From Rhizobium etli 8C-3 (lineage in GTDB: Bacteria; Pseudomonadota; Alphaproteobacteria; Rhizobiales; Rhizobiaceae): a stretch of DNA of 64,000 nucleotides. Every line of letters begins with the position of its first letter. Positions within the stretch are counted from its first letter, which is position 1. The position numbers and the translations under genes were made by a program. Below the pieces are notes generated by a model that worked only from the letters and a program-made list of their open reading frames with translations, ran no database searches and was not told where the DNA came from. The stretch is from the NCBI RefSeq assembly GCF_001908375.1, contig NZ_CP017241.1, positions 3,165,001-3,229,000 on the forward strand. The letters run 5' to 3'. Shown piece after piece: positions 1 through 9,037 of the stretch.

Positions 1-233
1 CTGCGCGTTGCCGGATGGCAGTTAATGCAGCGCGGATGCGTCATGACACGACTGGCTTCTTCGAAGATGGCTTTCGAGCGAGCGCCGGTCTCCGTGATCG
101 CATCGAAATCGGAGACGGTCTTCAGCGCTCCACCATCGGAAGTTTCGGCATGGCCCGGGAGGCCGATGCCGGCAACGCTGCCGATCGCAGCGAAAACAGC
201 AGCGAGCGGAATAGCAAAAAGCCGCCTGGCCAT
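1..233 (-). CDS. cytochrome c, partial (molybdenum hydroxylase electron acceptor)
   Basis: The reading frame starts at an ATG at 233 and runs off the left edge of the window, so only the first 77 residues are present. It begins with an Arg-rich n-region and a hydrophobic stretch (MARRLFAIPLAAVFAAIGS), a typical export signal. It reaches a haem-binding CxxCH motif (CINCH) near residue 71. The start lies two bases after the stop of the molybdopterin subunit, so the two are probably co-translated. In isoquinoline 1-oxidoreductase-type enzymes such a cytochrome takes electrons from the 2Fe-2S subunit in the periplasm. That role is inferred from position; the C-terminal haems cannot be seen. Confidence 0.72.
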   Translation of the reverse strand, partial: MARRLFAIPLAAVFAAIGSVAGIGLPGHAETSDGGALKTVSDFDAITETGARSKAIFEEASRVMTHPRCINCHPATR

Positions 234-235
234 GA

Positions 236-2389
236 TCACACTCTCCGCAAGTCGTTCTGGTCGATCGGCAGCGACCGCAGCCGCTTGCCGGTTGCCGCAA
301 AGATCGCATTGAAGAGCGAGGGCGCGACACCGGGTGTGCCAACCTCCCCTATGCCGCCCGGCGCCTCGGAACTCGGCACGATATGGACGTCGATCTTCGG
401 CGTCTCGTTTATTCGCAGAACCGGTGAATCGTCGAAGTTGCCCTCGACCACGGCACCGTTGTGGACGGTAATGCGTCCATAGAGTGCAGCGCTGAGCCCG
501 TAGATGATGCCGCTTAGTACCTGGGCTTCCACCGTGTCGGGATTGATGACCTGGCCACAGTCGACAGCGCAGATGATGCGATCGGTCTTGAGCTTGCCAT
601 CTTCGCCAACGCTTACCTCGGAGATCATCGCGGCGAAGCTGCCGAAATCCTCCAAGAGGGCGATACCCCTTCCCTTGCCTTCAGGCAGAGTGGTCGTCCA
701 GTCCGCCTTCTGCGCCGCCAGGTCAAGCGCACCCAGAAGGCGCGGCTTATGCTGGAGCAGCCGCCTGCGGTAATCGAGCGGGTCGATGCCTGCCGCGTGA
801 GCCAGTTCGTCGATGCCGCCTTCGACTGCGGGCACGTTGCGCGTGGCACCGACACCGCGCCAGTTGCCCGTCAACATCCCGTCGGGAGCCTCGTGGCGCA
901 CGAAGTCCGTAAATTTGTTCGGGATCGCATATGGTGTCTCCGCACCAGTCATGATGTCGAGGTCTACGCCGTCGCGCGTGAAGGCGGGTAGCCAACGCGC
1001 CATCACGGAAGGGCCGATGACGCGATGCCTCCAGGATACGGGCATGCCATCGGCACCTAGCGTCGCGGTGATCTTGCTGTAGTTCAGATAGCGATAGCAG
1101 TCGTGGCGAATGTCTTCCTCGCGGCTCCATGTGACCTTCACCGGGCCATCCACCTGCTTTGCGATCTTTGCCGCCACAATGACGCCGTCGACATCGAGCC
1201 TGCGGCCGAAACCGCCGCCGAGAAGATGGTTGTGCACGACGACCTTATCCAGCGGGAGGCCTGTGACGTCGGCAACCGCTTGTCTTGCCCGACCCATCAC
1301 CTGGGTGCCGAGCCATACGTCGCAGCTTTCGCTGCGGACGTGAACCGTGCAATTCATCGGCTCCATCGCCGAATGCGTGAGGATCGGCAGGCGGTAGACG
1401 AATTCAAGGAGCGGCTTGTGTTCGGATTCGGCTCTTTTGACATCGCCTTCGTTTATGTGGGGCAAGGCATTGCCGCCGATCGCGTCCTCCGCGCGCTTCT
1501 CGAGATCTGCCAGCGACAAAGCACCATCGGCACCCTGGTCCCATTCGATGGAAAGTGCCGCAAGCCCCTTGCGCGCAGCACCCGTATTGTCGGCAACGAC
1601 CGCGACTGCGTCCTCGATCCGGACGACCTGCCGGACCCCCTTGACCGCCATTGCCGGTTCATCCTTGACTGATCGCAGTTTTCCGCCGAAGTGGGGACAG
1701 ATCGCAATCGCCGCATAGGACACCCCTTCCGGGCGGGCGTCGATACCGAACTTTGCCGTGCCATTGACCTTATCGGGACTGTCGAGACGGCGGATGGACT
1801 GGCCGATCACCTTGAAGCTGGACGCGGGTTTGAGCGGTACTTCCTGCGGAACGGCCTCTGATGCTGCCGCCTCGATCAGGCTGCCGTAGTCTGAGCGGCG
1901 GCCGCTTGCGGGGTGAACGACATGCCCGGCCTCGGCCTTGCACGTATCGGCTGCGACGTTCCAGCCGCGCGCCGCCGCGTTTACCAGCATGATCCGGGCC
2001 GTGGCACCTGCCTTGCGCATCTGCTCGTAAACGCCGCGAATGGCAAGCGAACCGCCGGTGATCTGGTCACCCAGCAAGGGGTTTGCGTAGCGTGGAGGAT
2101 CCGCAGGTGCGTGCTCCACCGTGATCTGATCGAGGCCGACTTCGAGCTCTTCGGCCAGCAGCATCGCCACCGAGGTGTAGATGCCTTGGCCCATCTCGAC
2201 GGAGGGCATGATGAAAACGATCTTGCCTTGCGCAGGGATGCGAATGAAGGCGTTTGCTTCAAACGCCTCTGTGGCAGCCCAAGACGGCGACGGCCGAAGG
2301 CCGATGAGAAGGCCCGCTGCGGTCAGCGATGCGCCGATCAGAAAATGCCGACGCGAAACAGCAAGGTTGACTTTGTCGTGGACGGACAT
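236..2389 (-). CDS. xanthine dehydrogenase-family molybdopterin-binding subunit (isoquinoline 1-oxidoreductase beta-like)
   Basis: This 717-residue protein is the catalytic molybdenum cofactor subunit of a periplasmic hydroxylase that oxidises aldehydes or N-heterocycles. A twin-arginine signal is visible at residues 12-30 (SRRHFLIGASLTAAG), so it is probably exported folded with its cofactor. The glycine-rich cofactor loop GGGFGRR lies mid-protein. The expected catalytic glutamate is Glu682 in GIGEVGTPG near the C-terminus. The chosen start has GAGGTGATG just upstream and sits 4 bases after the stop of the 2Fe-2S gene. The same frame stays open further upstream, but that part overlaps the neighbouring gene and looks non-coding. 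The substrate cannot be told from sequence. Confidence 0.88.
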   Translation of the reverse strand: MSVHDKVNLAVSRRHFLIGASLTAAGLLIGLRPSPSWAATEAFEANAFIRIPAQGKIVFIMPSVEMGQGIYTSVAMLLAEELEVGLDQITVEHAPADPPRYANPLLGDQITGGSLAIRGVYEQMRKAGATARIMLVNAAARGWNVAADTCKAEAGHVVHPASGRRSDYGSLIEAAASEAVPQEVPLKPASSFKVIGQSIRRLDSPDKVNGTAKFGIDARPEGVSYAAIAICPHFGGKLRSVKDEPAMAVKGVRQVVRIEDAVAVVADNTGAARKGLAALSIEWDQGADGALSLADLEKRAEDAIGGNALPHINEGDVKRAESEHKPLLEFVYRLPILTHSAMEPMNCTVHVRSESCDVWLGTQVMGRARQAVADVTGLPLDKVVVHNHLLGGGFGRRLDVDGVIVAAKIAKQVDGPVKVTWSREEDIRHDCYRYLNYSKITATLGADGMPVSWRHRVIGPSVMARWLPAFTRDGVDLDIMTGAETPYAIPNKFTDFVRHEAPDGMLTGNWRGVGATRNVPAVEGGIDELAHAAGIDPLDYRRRLLQHKPRLLGALDLAAQKADWTTTLPEGKGRGIALLEDFGSFAAMISEVSVGEDGKLKTDRIICAVDCGQVINPDTVEAQVLSGIIYGLSAALYGRITVHNGAVVEGNFDDSPVLRINETPKIDVHIVPSSEAPGGIGEVGTPGVAPSLFNAIFAATGKRLRSLPIDQNDLRRV

Positions 2390-2393
2390 CACA

Positions 2394-2852
2394 TCACCTC
2401 GCCTTGGCAGCCAGTTTGATCGCCGCCCGAATGCGCGGATAGGTGCCGCATCGACAGACATTTCCGGCCATGACGGCATCGATATCGTCGTCGGTGGGCG
2501 ACGGATTGGCAGCAAGTAGCGCGGTGGCGGACATGATCTGTCCGGACTGACAGTATCCACATTGGACGACATCGATGTCCAGCCAGGCCTTCTGTACCCG
2601 GGCGCCTTCGTCAGTCTCGCCAATCGCCTCGATCGTGGTGATCGGCTTGGCGGCCGCATCGGCGACCGGCATCACACACGACCTGACGGGCACACCATCG
2701 ACATGCACCGTGCATGCTCCGCACAGGGCGATGCCGCAGCCGAATTTCGTGCCAGTGAGACCTATGGTGTCGCGCAGCACCCATAAAAGCGGAATATCGC
2801 CATCCACATCGACGGCGTAATGCTTACCATTGACTGAAAGGTCGTAGGACAT
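2394..2852 (-). CDS. (2Fe-2S)-binding subunit of molybdenum hydroxylase (isoquinoline 1-oxidoreductase alpha-like)
   Basis: This 152-residue protein has both iron-sulfur clusters of the small subunit. Cys39, Cys44, Cys47 and Cys59 form the ferredoxin-like cluster ([10 protein letters not shown]) and Cys98, Cys101, Cys133 and Cys135 form the second ([13 protein letters not shown]). It passes electrons from the molybdenum centre to the cytochrome encoded downstream. There is no signal peptide, which fits export in complex with the Tat-tagged large subunit. An in-frame ATG 36 bases upstream (2888) is possible, but a promoter-like element ending at 2901 would leave almost no leader for it. The start at 2852 also gives the usual family length. 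Confidence 0.88.
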   Translation of the reverse strand: MSYDLSVNGKHYAVDVDGDIPLLWVLRDTIGLTGTKFGCGIALCGACTVHVDGVPVRSCVMPVADAAAKPITTIEAIGETDEGARVQKAWLDIDVVQCGYCQSGQIMSATALLAANPSPTDDDIDAVMAGNVCRCGTYPRIRAAIKLAAKAR

Positions 2853-2900
2853 ATGAACGTCGGCTGGAAGCCGCCCCTCAACGAACATACAGCGGCCGCT

Positions 2901-2929
2901 AAATTAGCTGAAAGTGGATATAGTCGCAA
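2901..2929 (-). promoter_or_regulatory. putative sigma-70-type promoter of the molybdenum hydroxylase operon
   Basis: On the minus strand TTGCGA (2929-2924) and TAATTT (2906-2901) are separated by exactly 17 bases. This places a start site about 40 bases before the 2Fe-2S subunit ATG. It was read by eye only. Confidence 0.4.
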
Positions 2930-3062
2930 GTTGTAATCTTGTGATACCAGCCCGCCAGAAACCGGTGACCATTGGCCGCTCCTGCCGGGGAGCCTCTCCG
3001 AAAGCACCTTTATCTCGCCGGAAGTTCGAATTGGGGCCAGCGCCAATGTCGGCCGAGGGCGG

Positions 3063-3086
3063 AAAAAGCCCGGCAGATCGCCGGGC
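3063..3086 (-). terminator. rho-independent terminator after the DUF932 gene
   Basis: GCCCGGC and GCCGGGC form a perfect 7-bp stem around a 5-base loop. On the minus strand the stem is followed at once by TTTTT (AAAAA at 3063-3067 on the plus strand). It lies about 60 bases beyond the DUF932 stop codon. Confidence 0.75.
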
Positions 3087-3145
3087 AACGAGTTCTCTTC
3101 GTAAGATATCTGACGTTTTCGGTGAGCCGGCCAGACTGCCGATGG

Positions 3146-4336
3146 TCAGGACGCCTGCTCGAGCAGTTTGCCGGCCTTGCCTTCCAATTCGAGGCGGGTG
3201 TCCTGATGGGTTTTATGCCGCGCCAGGGCGGTGATGCCCTGGACGAAATCGAAGATCGATTCCGGCGGCCTGCCTTCTTCCGACAGCACCTTCTCTATGA
3301 TCTTGCCGGTTTCGCCCTTCGAGAAGCCGCGCCGGCGCAGGAAGGTCTTTCGATCTTCATCGGTGCTGGCTACGATCCGCTCGCGGGCCGCACGAATGCC
3401 GGCGACGAAGGGTGTGGGGGATGAATTCGTGAAGTTTGCCAGTGCGGGCGCCGCCTCGTGCGCGAAACGGTAACCGGCAAACTTGGAGTGTCGGATATTG
3501 ATCTCCTGGAAATTTTCCGTGCCCCAGAGATTTCTGTTGGCGCAGACCGCGCGAAGATAGAAGGAAGCAATACCGAGCGTCTTCGATCCGACTTCGGAGT
3601 TCCAGGCATAGAAGCCGCGGAAATAAAGGTCCGGTTCGCCATTCGGCAACCGGCCGGCTTCGATCGGACGGGTATCGTCGACCAGAAACAGAAAGACATC
3701 GCGGTCGCTGGCGTAGAGCGTGGTGGTATCCTTGGTCACGTCCACAAACGGATTGTGCGTCATCGTCGCCCAGTCGAGAACCCCCGGCACTTTCCAGATC
3801 GTGTCGCCGGTTCCATTGCCGGCGATATTCATCACAGCCGCGACGAGCTCGTGGTCCCAGATCCGCCCGTATTCGGGACCCGTTACGGCCCGAAGCTCGA
3901 GGCGGCCGTCGTCCATTTCGAGGGTCTTTACCAGCTCGGCGCGGTGGCTGAGCAGACCATGCTGAAGATTGATCGCGGCAAGCGGGGCGGGAAGCTGGCG
4001 CATATAGCTGGCGGGAGCGCCGACCAGGCTGCAGAGCTGACCATAGCTCCAGTGAGTCGGCGCGATCGGTTGGCGCTGGCCGGGAACGATGAGTTCGAGA
4101 CGTTCGGCATTGCCGTGTGTGGCCTCGAGGCGGATTGCAGAGCTTTCGACGGTGCGGGCCTGCGCCCGCTCACTGCGGGACTTCACCGCTTCGTAGAGGT
4201 CACCGAGCGAGAGATAGCGTTCGTCGTCAGGACGGAAAAACCATTCCGACGACACCCGGTCGATGCGGTCGCCACGTGAGATATCGACACCGTAGCCGGA
4301 GGTAACGGGGCGAGAAGAGGCTGCTGGCAGATTCAT
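3146..4336 (-). CDS. DUF932 domain-containing protein
   Basis: This 396-residue protein resembles the DUF932 family that is common on rhizobial plasmids and in phage. Family-like stretches include the SYGQLCSLVGAPASYMR region and the later RAVCANRNLWG and RHSKFAGYRFAHEA stretches. Its biochemical role is unknown. There is no signal peptide or membrane segment, so it is probably cytoplasmic. The start at 4336 has AAGGAG 7-8 bases upstream. A strong terminator follows the gene. On rhizobial plasmids this family commonly lies beside ParB-like genes, as here. It appears intact, unlike its ParB neighbour. Confidence 0.75.
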   Translation of the reverse strand: MNLPAASSRPVTSGYGVDISRGDRIDRVSSEWFFRPDDERYLSLGDLYEAVKSRSERAQARTVESSAIRLEATHGNAERLELIVPGQRQPIAPTHWSYGQLCSLVGAPASYMRQLPAPLAAINLQHGLLSHRAELVKTLEMDDGRLELRAVTGPEYGRIWDHELVAAVMNIAGNGTGDTIWKVPGVLDWATMTHNPFVDVTKDTTTLYASDRDVFLFLVDDTRPIEAGRLPNGEPDLYFRGFYAWNSEVGSKTLGIASFYLRAVCANRNLWGTENFQEINIRHSKFAGYRFAHEAAPALANFTNSSPTPFVAGIRAARERIVASTDEDRKTFLRRRGFSKGETGKIIEKVLSEEGRPPESIFDFVQGITALARHKTHQDTRLELEGKAGKLLEQAS

Positions 4337-4574
4337 GATGAAGCTCCTTGAACGAATGAGGCCGGTCATCGCGTTCTGCCGATGCCGGGCGAGGTTGATA
4401 AAAGGCGCAGAAGCGATCAGGCCCTGCGGCCTTGCGGCGGGCGGACCGGTGCCTGCTCGTGAGACCGGTGACCGAACGGACAGTGGCGGCAGGGGCGCCC
4501 ATGTCGTCGAGCATAGTCAAGGCGAGGAAATGGTTTTGGGACCACGGTCATCATTGCGTCCCCTGCAGCTGCGG

Positions 4575-4671
4575 ATGAGGATGCCGCAAGCAGCGCATTG
4601 CGCCGGGCGAAGGTGCGCGCCGCGGAAAGATCAAGCGCCAGCCGCTCAGGAAGCGGCCGGAGGGCCGTCAT
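4575..4671 (-). pseudogene. out-of-frame C-terminal remnant of the ParB-like gene
   Basis: Just past the point where the ParB-like frame is nearing its stop (4646), a second minus-strand frame reads ALRPLPERLALDLSAARTFA and then RRNALLA. This resembles the stretch that follows in full-length rhizobial plasmid ParB proteins (PLPE-L--EL-AHRT-ALR-AL). It suggests a frameshift that cut off the C-terminal domain. No further ParB sequence was recognised down to 4337, where I see no gene. Confidence 0.45.
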
Positions 4672-5677
4672 CTTGCTTGTGGTCGCCAGCGGGTGCAGGG
4701 CTGTTCGTCGAAGCCGCACCGCTGGTCGCGGCCCCTATGTCGCCGTCGAGGCTGTTGCCGCTTGCTTCGGCTTTTGCCCTCGGTTCATCCTCTGGCCGGA
4801 CGAAGCCACGATCGATCTTCAACACTCCACCGGCACTAAGCGAGATGAAGACACCACCGCGGGCAACCTCCTTGGCATCGAAGACAAAGGGACGGTCCCT
4901 GAGGCGGTCGAGCTCTGCGCAAAGCTCTGCGAGCCGCTTTTTCTTCTCCCCGGAGCAGACCTGATCGGCAGCATCAGCGTCGAGCTTGTCGTATTCGGCC
5001 TTGAGGGCGTCGTACCGGGCAAGCTCGTTTCCCGTCATGCCGGCCCGCTTTCCATGGAGGCGGCGAAGCCCGCAGGCATGGCCATATGGAAAATCGAAGG
5101 CGGCCTCGACCCATTTCCATCCCTCGGTGCTTTTGAGTGTTTCGGCGTCGGCCTTGAACTTGTCGACCGCGAGCTTTTCCAGCAGTGCCGGCTCCTGGAG
5201 CCAAACAACTTGGTCCTGCTCGAACAGATCGCGCATCACGATGCCGCCGGCGGCCTCGTAAGCCTCGAGCCCGACGTAGACGGCCCGGCGGTCGCTGGCA
5301 CGGATGGCCGTTTCGGTCAGCAGGCGGCGTATGTAATAGGCCTCCTGCGCACGGGACCGCGATGCCGTCTCCCAGACCTGTACCTGGCGAACATGATCGG
5401 ATGTGATCGACAACGCGATGATCTGTTCAAGCGTCATCTCGCCGGCAGCATATAGATGAAGAAGGCGCGGAGAGACGGAGGCAAGCCGCAGGCGCTGCTT
5501 CACGGTTGCAATGGAGACGAAGAAGCGGGCGGCGATCTCATCCTCACCGAGACCTTGTTCGCGGAGCGTCCGGAAGGCCCGGAACTGGTCCAGAGGATGG
5601 CGATCGGCACGCTTGACGTTCTCGGCCAGGGAATCGTCTTCGGCGGATATGTCGCCGTCGCGAATGGCTTTAGCCAT
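4646..5677 (-). CDS. ParB-like protein, N-terminally deleted and C-terminally truncated
   Basis: This 343-residue frame matches the central helix-turn-helix part of plasmid ParB/RepB/Spo0J-like proteins (ADRHPLDQFRAFRTLREQGL, then ASVSPRLLHLYAAGEMTLEQ). It lacks the whole N-terminal ParB/sulfiredoxin-like domain: the protein begins MAKA and joins almost directly to the SLAEN stretch that normally follows that domain. The ATG has GGAG about 8 bases upstream, so the original start context seems kept and the missing part was probably removed by an in-frame deletion. The C-terminus ends early with the rest readable in another frame. It is unlikely to be a working partition or CTPase protein. The 262 bases between this gene and virB11 hold no gene I can see. 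Confidence 0.65.
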   Translation of the reverse strand: MAKAIRDGDISAEDDSLAENVKRADRHPLDQFRAFRTLREQGLGEDEIAARFFVSIATVKQRLRLASVSPRLLHLYAAGEMTLEQIIALSITSDHVRQVQVWETASRSRAQEAYYIRRLLTETAIRASDRRAVYVGLEAYEAAGGIVMRDLFEQDQVVWLQEPALLEKLAVDKFKADAETLKSTEGWKWVEAAFDFPYGHACGLRRLHGKRAGMTGNELARYDALKAEYDKLDADAADQVCSGEKKKRLAELCAELDRLRDRPFVFDAKEVARGGVFISLSAGGVLKIDRGFVRPEDEPRAKAEASGNSLDGDIGAATSGAASTNSPAPAGDHKQDDGPPAAS

Positions 5678-5939
5678 GTCATTTCTCCACGACGGACCGG
5701 CCGGAGCCTCTCTCCGACCTTTGCCAATCCGTCACGGAATCCCCCTCTCCCCTCTCCCTCTAAGCGCCACCTGCAACGGCTTCAATAGTCGTGGCCGCCG
5801 GCTCGCGGATGTCGAGCCCCTGGGACCCCTCGAACGGATCGCGAGCCGTCGCTCGACCCGGTGGCCCATGATCCGCCAAAATGGGAGCCGAGCTCGCGGC
5901 GGGCGCAGACCATGCCAAACAGCAAATCCCTCGCGAATC

Positions 5940-6989
5940 TTACCGGCATTCACGAAAATCGCCACTGCTGCCATCGGACATGCCGACGGTGGTCTCTTGC
6001 GCGTCGCGGTAATAGACCTCGCTCACCCGAAAGCGCCCGTCGCTGCGTTTGCACTGGACGATGACGTCGATAGCGATCATCAACAGCGCACGGATATCGT
6101 GCCTGTCGAGGTCCCTGCCGCCCTCCGATTCCTTGACCAGCAATGTCAGCTGTTCGAAGGCGAGTTGCGCGGAGTCGGCATGGACTGTCGTGATCGACCC
6201 TGGATGCCCCGAATTGACATTGCGGATGTAGTAGAATGCCGTTCCGTCTCGCAGTTCCTGCAGCAGGATTCGGTCCGGTCGCATGCGCAGGCAAGATTCC
6301 AGCAGGTCCCTGGCGCCGACCTTCGCCAGGCCCTGACCGCCCTTGGAATAGAAGAGTCGAACGTGGTTTAGTTGCGGAATGACCAGCTCGGGCGTGTCCT
6401 CGATGGAGATGATCCTTTCGCTTGAGGGGATGTGACGGATCAATGCCTTCGACAAAGTCGTTTTGCCTGAGCCCGTTGCGCCGGAAATGACGATGTTCTT
6501 TCTGGCCTTGACGGCTTCGCGCAGAAAAGCATTGTAAGCCCGCTTCCTGTAGTACTCCAGAAGTTTGCGGCCCGACGCGATACCGTCTCTTTCGGCTTTT
6601 GGGTCATCGTCGAACAGGCCGCCGTCATCGAGATCGTCGAGGCTTAGCGAAACGGACGACGGCTTTCGGATGGTAACGCTGACCGTACCCTTCGTCGTTG
6701 CCGGTGGGATCACGATCTGGATTCGCTCATCGTCTGGCAAGGTGGCCGACAGGATCGGCCGTGTCTCGTCGATCGATTGATTGGAATAGCTTGCGACAGC
6801 GCGTGCGAGACGCATCAGCTTGTCGAAGGACAGATCCGGCAGATCGTGGGTCTGCCATCCGGCCGACCCCTCGGTCACCACCTGACCTGGCCGGTTGACG
6901 ATGATCTCGTAAAGCGACCTGTCGCGCAGAAAGGCTGAGATTGGTGCCAGAAGCTCGCGTACGACACCGCGATCTGCTCCTTCCGTCAT
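5940..6989 (-). CDS. virB11: type IV secretion system ATPase VirB11
   Basis: This 349-residue protein is the hexameric cytoplasmic ATPase that powers pilus assembly and substrate transfer. The Walker A motif is at 170-177 (GATGSGKT). The Walker B/Asp-Glu boxes lie around 195-250 (ISIEDTPEL, RILLQELRD). The His box is near 259-271 (NSGHPGSITTVHA). It is the last gene of the virB operon and its start overlaps the virB10 stop by 4 bases, a sign of translational coupling. Length and motifs are those of an intact VirB11. Confidence 0.95.
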   Translation of the reverse strand: MTEGADRGVVRELLAPISAFLRDRSLYEIIVNRPGQVVTEGSAGWQTHDLPDLSFDKLMRLARAVASYSNQSIDETRPILSATLPDDERIQIVIPPATTKGTVSVTIRKPSSVSLSLDDLDDGGLFDDDPKAERDGIASGRKLLEYYRKRAYNAFLREAVKARKNIVISGATGSGKTTLSKALIRHIPSSERIISIEDTPELVIPQLNHVRLFYSKGGQGLAKVGARDLLESCLRMRPDRILLQELRDGTAFYYIRNVNSGHPGSITTVHADSAQLAFEQLTLLVKESEGGRDLDRHDIRALLMIAIDVIVQCKRSDGRFRVSEVYYRDAQETTVGMSDGSSGDFRECR

Positions 6990-8170
6990 CGGCCTGCCGA
7001 CTTGGTGGCGACAGTTGAAGCCGGGCTGAAATCCCCGAGGACGGCGCGATCATAAATCCTGTTGCGAGGCTCGGTCACGCGAAGCCGGTAAACGCCGGAA
7101 AAATCGAGGTCGCGTGCCACGAAGATCAAGACCGGGTCGCCCTGGTGTTTCAGAAGCGTCGGCGCAATATTGATCGACTGTTCCACGGCGATCGCCGCAG
7201 CCTGCCGGCCGGCGCCCGTGGTATTTTCGGCCTCGACATCGCCTTGCTCAAACCGGCTGCTCGCATAGGACGTCGCATCGCCGACGATCGACAGCAGGAT
7301 CGCGCTGCCGAAGCGCTCCCACCAGTGGGTGTCGACATAGCCGTCCATGCCTGCCCGCCCGAGAGTATCGGTCGCAGGCGACGCGAGCGCAATGATCACG
7401 CCCTTCGGCGTCTTGGCACGGCTCCACAGAACAAAGAGCCTTTTTTGACCGCGGCGTAGACTGCCGCGATATTCGCCAACGATCTGGGTGCCCTTCTCCA
7501 TCAGCACGACGCGGCCATTGTCCGACAGAACGTCGCGGTTGACGAGGCAGCTTGCAAAACCCGGCTGGTCCGAGGAAAGCGCTGTTTCGAGCACACAGGG
7601 GATGGAGGTTCCCATGGCGACTATGAAATCGCGATTTCCAAGCGTGCCGGCGCGCGAGCCCTGCAATTGCGTCGGCGTCAGCATCCTGTTGAACCGCTGG
7701 TCTTCGTTTTCTGCCTGCGAACCGACTGGGCCGGGACCGGCGTCGAGCGGAAAGTCGTCCGAAGGAGCATCCGGGCTATTGTTCTGCCGGTGGGTCGTCG
7801 GCGCCTTTTCGCCGCCATAAGCGATCACCGGCGCGCGGCGGGCAGCGTCCAGCAGCTTATCCTCCTCGGCCGGCGCCTCCTCGCTCACCACAGGCGTTGG
7901 CAGCTGCACCTCCGCCGGCATCGCGACCGGCTGGACCGGTTCCCTGGCAGGCTCGAACTCCGACGTCTGGCGGATGACGACGCGCTCGGGGTGGGTTCCT
8001 TCCGGTGGCTTGTTCTGAGCGCGCATCGACCAGAGCGCAAAAACGACGAAGGCAAGGATTGCAACTCCAACCACGCCGCGTTTCAGGATCGGGCTGTTGT
8101 CGAGCCGGCTCCGCCCGACCGACGTTTGCGCGCGCTCTCCAGGGATCGGTATGTTGTCTTCTTCGGCCAT
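6986..8170 (-). CDS. virB10: type IV secretion system core protein VirB10
   Basis: This 394-residue protein is the energy-sensing scaffold that spans both membranes. A short cytoplasmic N-terminus precedes one transmembrane helix at about 32-48. A proline-rich periplasmic stretch follows, and then the C-terminal TrbI/VirB10 domain (from about 190; SRAGTLGNRDFIVAMGTSIP). It forms the core complex with VirB9 and the VirB7-like lipoprotein encoded upstream. The gap to virB9 is 9 bases. No lesion is visible. Confidence 0.93.
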   Translation of the reverse strand: MAEEDNIPIPGERAQTSVGRSRLDNSPILKRGVVGVAILAFVVFALWSMRAQNKPPEGTHPERVVIRQTSEFEPAREPVQPVAMPAEVQLPTPVVSEEAPAEEDKLLDAARRAPVIAYGGEKAPTTHRQNNSPDAPSDDFPLDAGPGPVGSQAENEDQRFNRMLTPTQLQGSRAGTLGNRDFIVAMGTSIPCVLETALSSDQPGFASCLVNRDVLSDNGRVVLMEKGTQIVGEYRGSLRRGQKRLFVLWSRAKTPKGVIIALASPATDTLGRAGMDGYVDTHWWERFGSAILLSIVGDATSYASSRFEQGDVEAENTTGAGRQAAAIAVEQSINIAPTLLKHQGDPVLIFVARDLDFSGVYRLRVTEPRNRIYDRAVLGDFSPASTVATKSAGR

Positions 8171-8179
8171 GGCACTTTC

Positions 8180-9037
8180 CTATTGCGCGGCAGCGGGTTG
8201 CATCTTGAGGACACGCTCGACGGACGGTGACGTGGTGTGGGTCTCGGGGTCGATGCCGACACGATCATAGGCGCCGTTGAACACGCACAGCACATCACCT
8301 CCGCGGCGCAGAATGAACTTGCGGCTGATGGCATGAACCAGCACCAGATTGCCGTCGACGGTCTTGGGAACCAGGCTTTCGGTTCCATCGGAGTTTTCCA
8401 TGTAGATTGCCGGCATTTCCTGATTGCCGGCAAAGACGAAGGTGGTGAGCTTGCCGTTGTCATAGACGGCCTGCGGTTCAAGCGATACGGAACCTTGCGC
8501 CGAGTAGCGCCAGTTTCGCGGCCCATAGGCCTCATGGAGCGCGAGCACCCGATCCGCCCGACCGGCTTCGGCAACCTGGGCGCGGGCGGCCGCCTGCAGA
8601 CGGCGGCGTTCCGCCTCATCGGCCGGGTATCGATACTTCACGTAAAAATAGGTGTTCTGACCGGCTTCCACCGTTCCGTCCCGCACCGTCAGTTCCATCT
8701 GATAGCTGCGGGTCGATCCATCGCGTCTGGCCGTCACGATCGAGATATTGGTTACCGGCTGATGTTCCCGCGGCTTCAGGAACAGGATATTGCCGGCCGG
8801 CGCTACCTCCCATGCAACGCTGTTGCCAAGTGCGACATGGGCAATCTCCTCGTCGGCGGCAAACTCGATCTGGACGGACGAACGCAACGTCCCGACGATC
8901 CGCGTAATGTCGTAGGGCTGATACTCGACGAAGCGGATACGGCTGTCCTTCGATGCGCCGCGGGGAATTTCAAGGCTAACGGCTGTCGATGCAAGACCAA
9001 GGCTGAGAGCCGAGGCGATCAGGACTATCTGTTTCAA
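8180..9037 (-). CDS. virB9: type IV secretion system protein VirB9
   Basis: This 285-residue protein has a cleavable signal peptide (MKQIVLIASALSLGLASTAV). The VirB9/CagX pattern follows, with an N-terminal domain ending in the FLKPREHQPVTNISIVT region and a C-terminal domain containing NWRYSAQGS and FILRRGGDVLCVFN. It forms the outer-membrane part of the core channel with VirB7 and VirB10. Its start overlaps the virB8 stop by 4 bases. Confidence 0.93.
   Translation of the reverse strand: MKQIVLIASALSLGLASTAVSLEIPRGASKDSRIRFVEYQPYDITRIVGTLRSSVQIEFAADEEIAHVALGNSVAWEVAPAGNILFLKPREHQPVTNISIVTARRDGSTRSYQMELTVRDGTVEAGQNTYFYVKYRYPADEAERRRLQAAARAQVAEAGRADRVLALHEAYGPRNWRYSAQGSVSLEPQAVYDNGKLTTFVFAGNQEMPAIYMENSDGTESLVPKTVDGNLVLVHAISRKFILRRGGDVLCVFNGAYDRVGIDPETHTTSPSVERVLKMQPAAAQ

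Noticed and set aside
1103..1672. Long open frame on the plus strand opposite the molybdopterin subunit
   Set aside because: It is the mirror of the real gene. High G+C with biased third positions opens the opposite strand, and the product has no family features.
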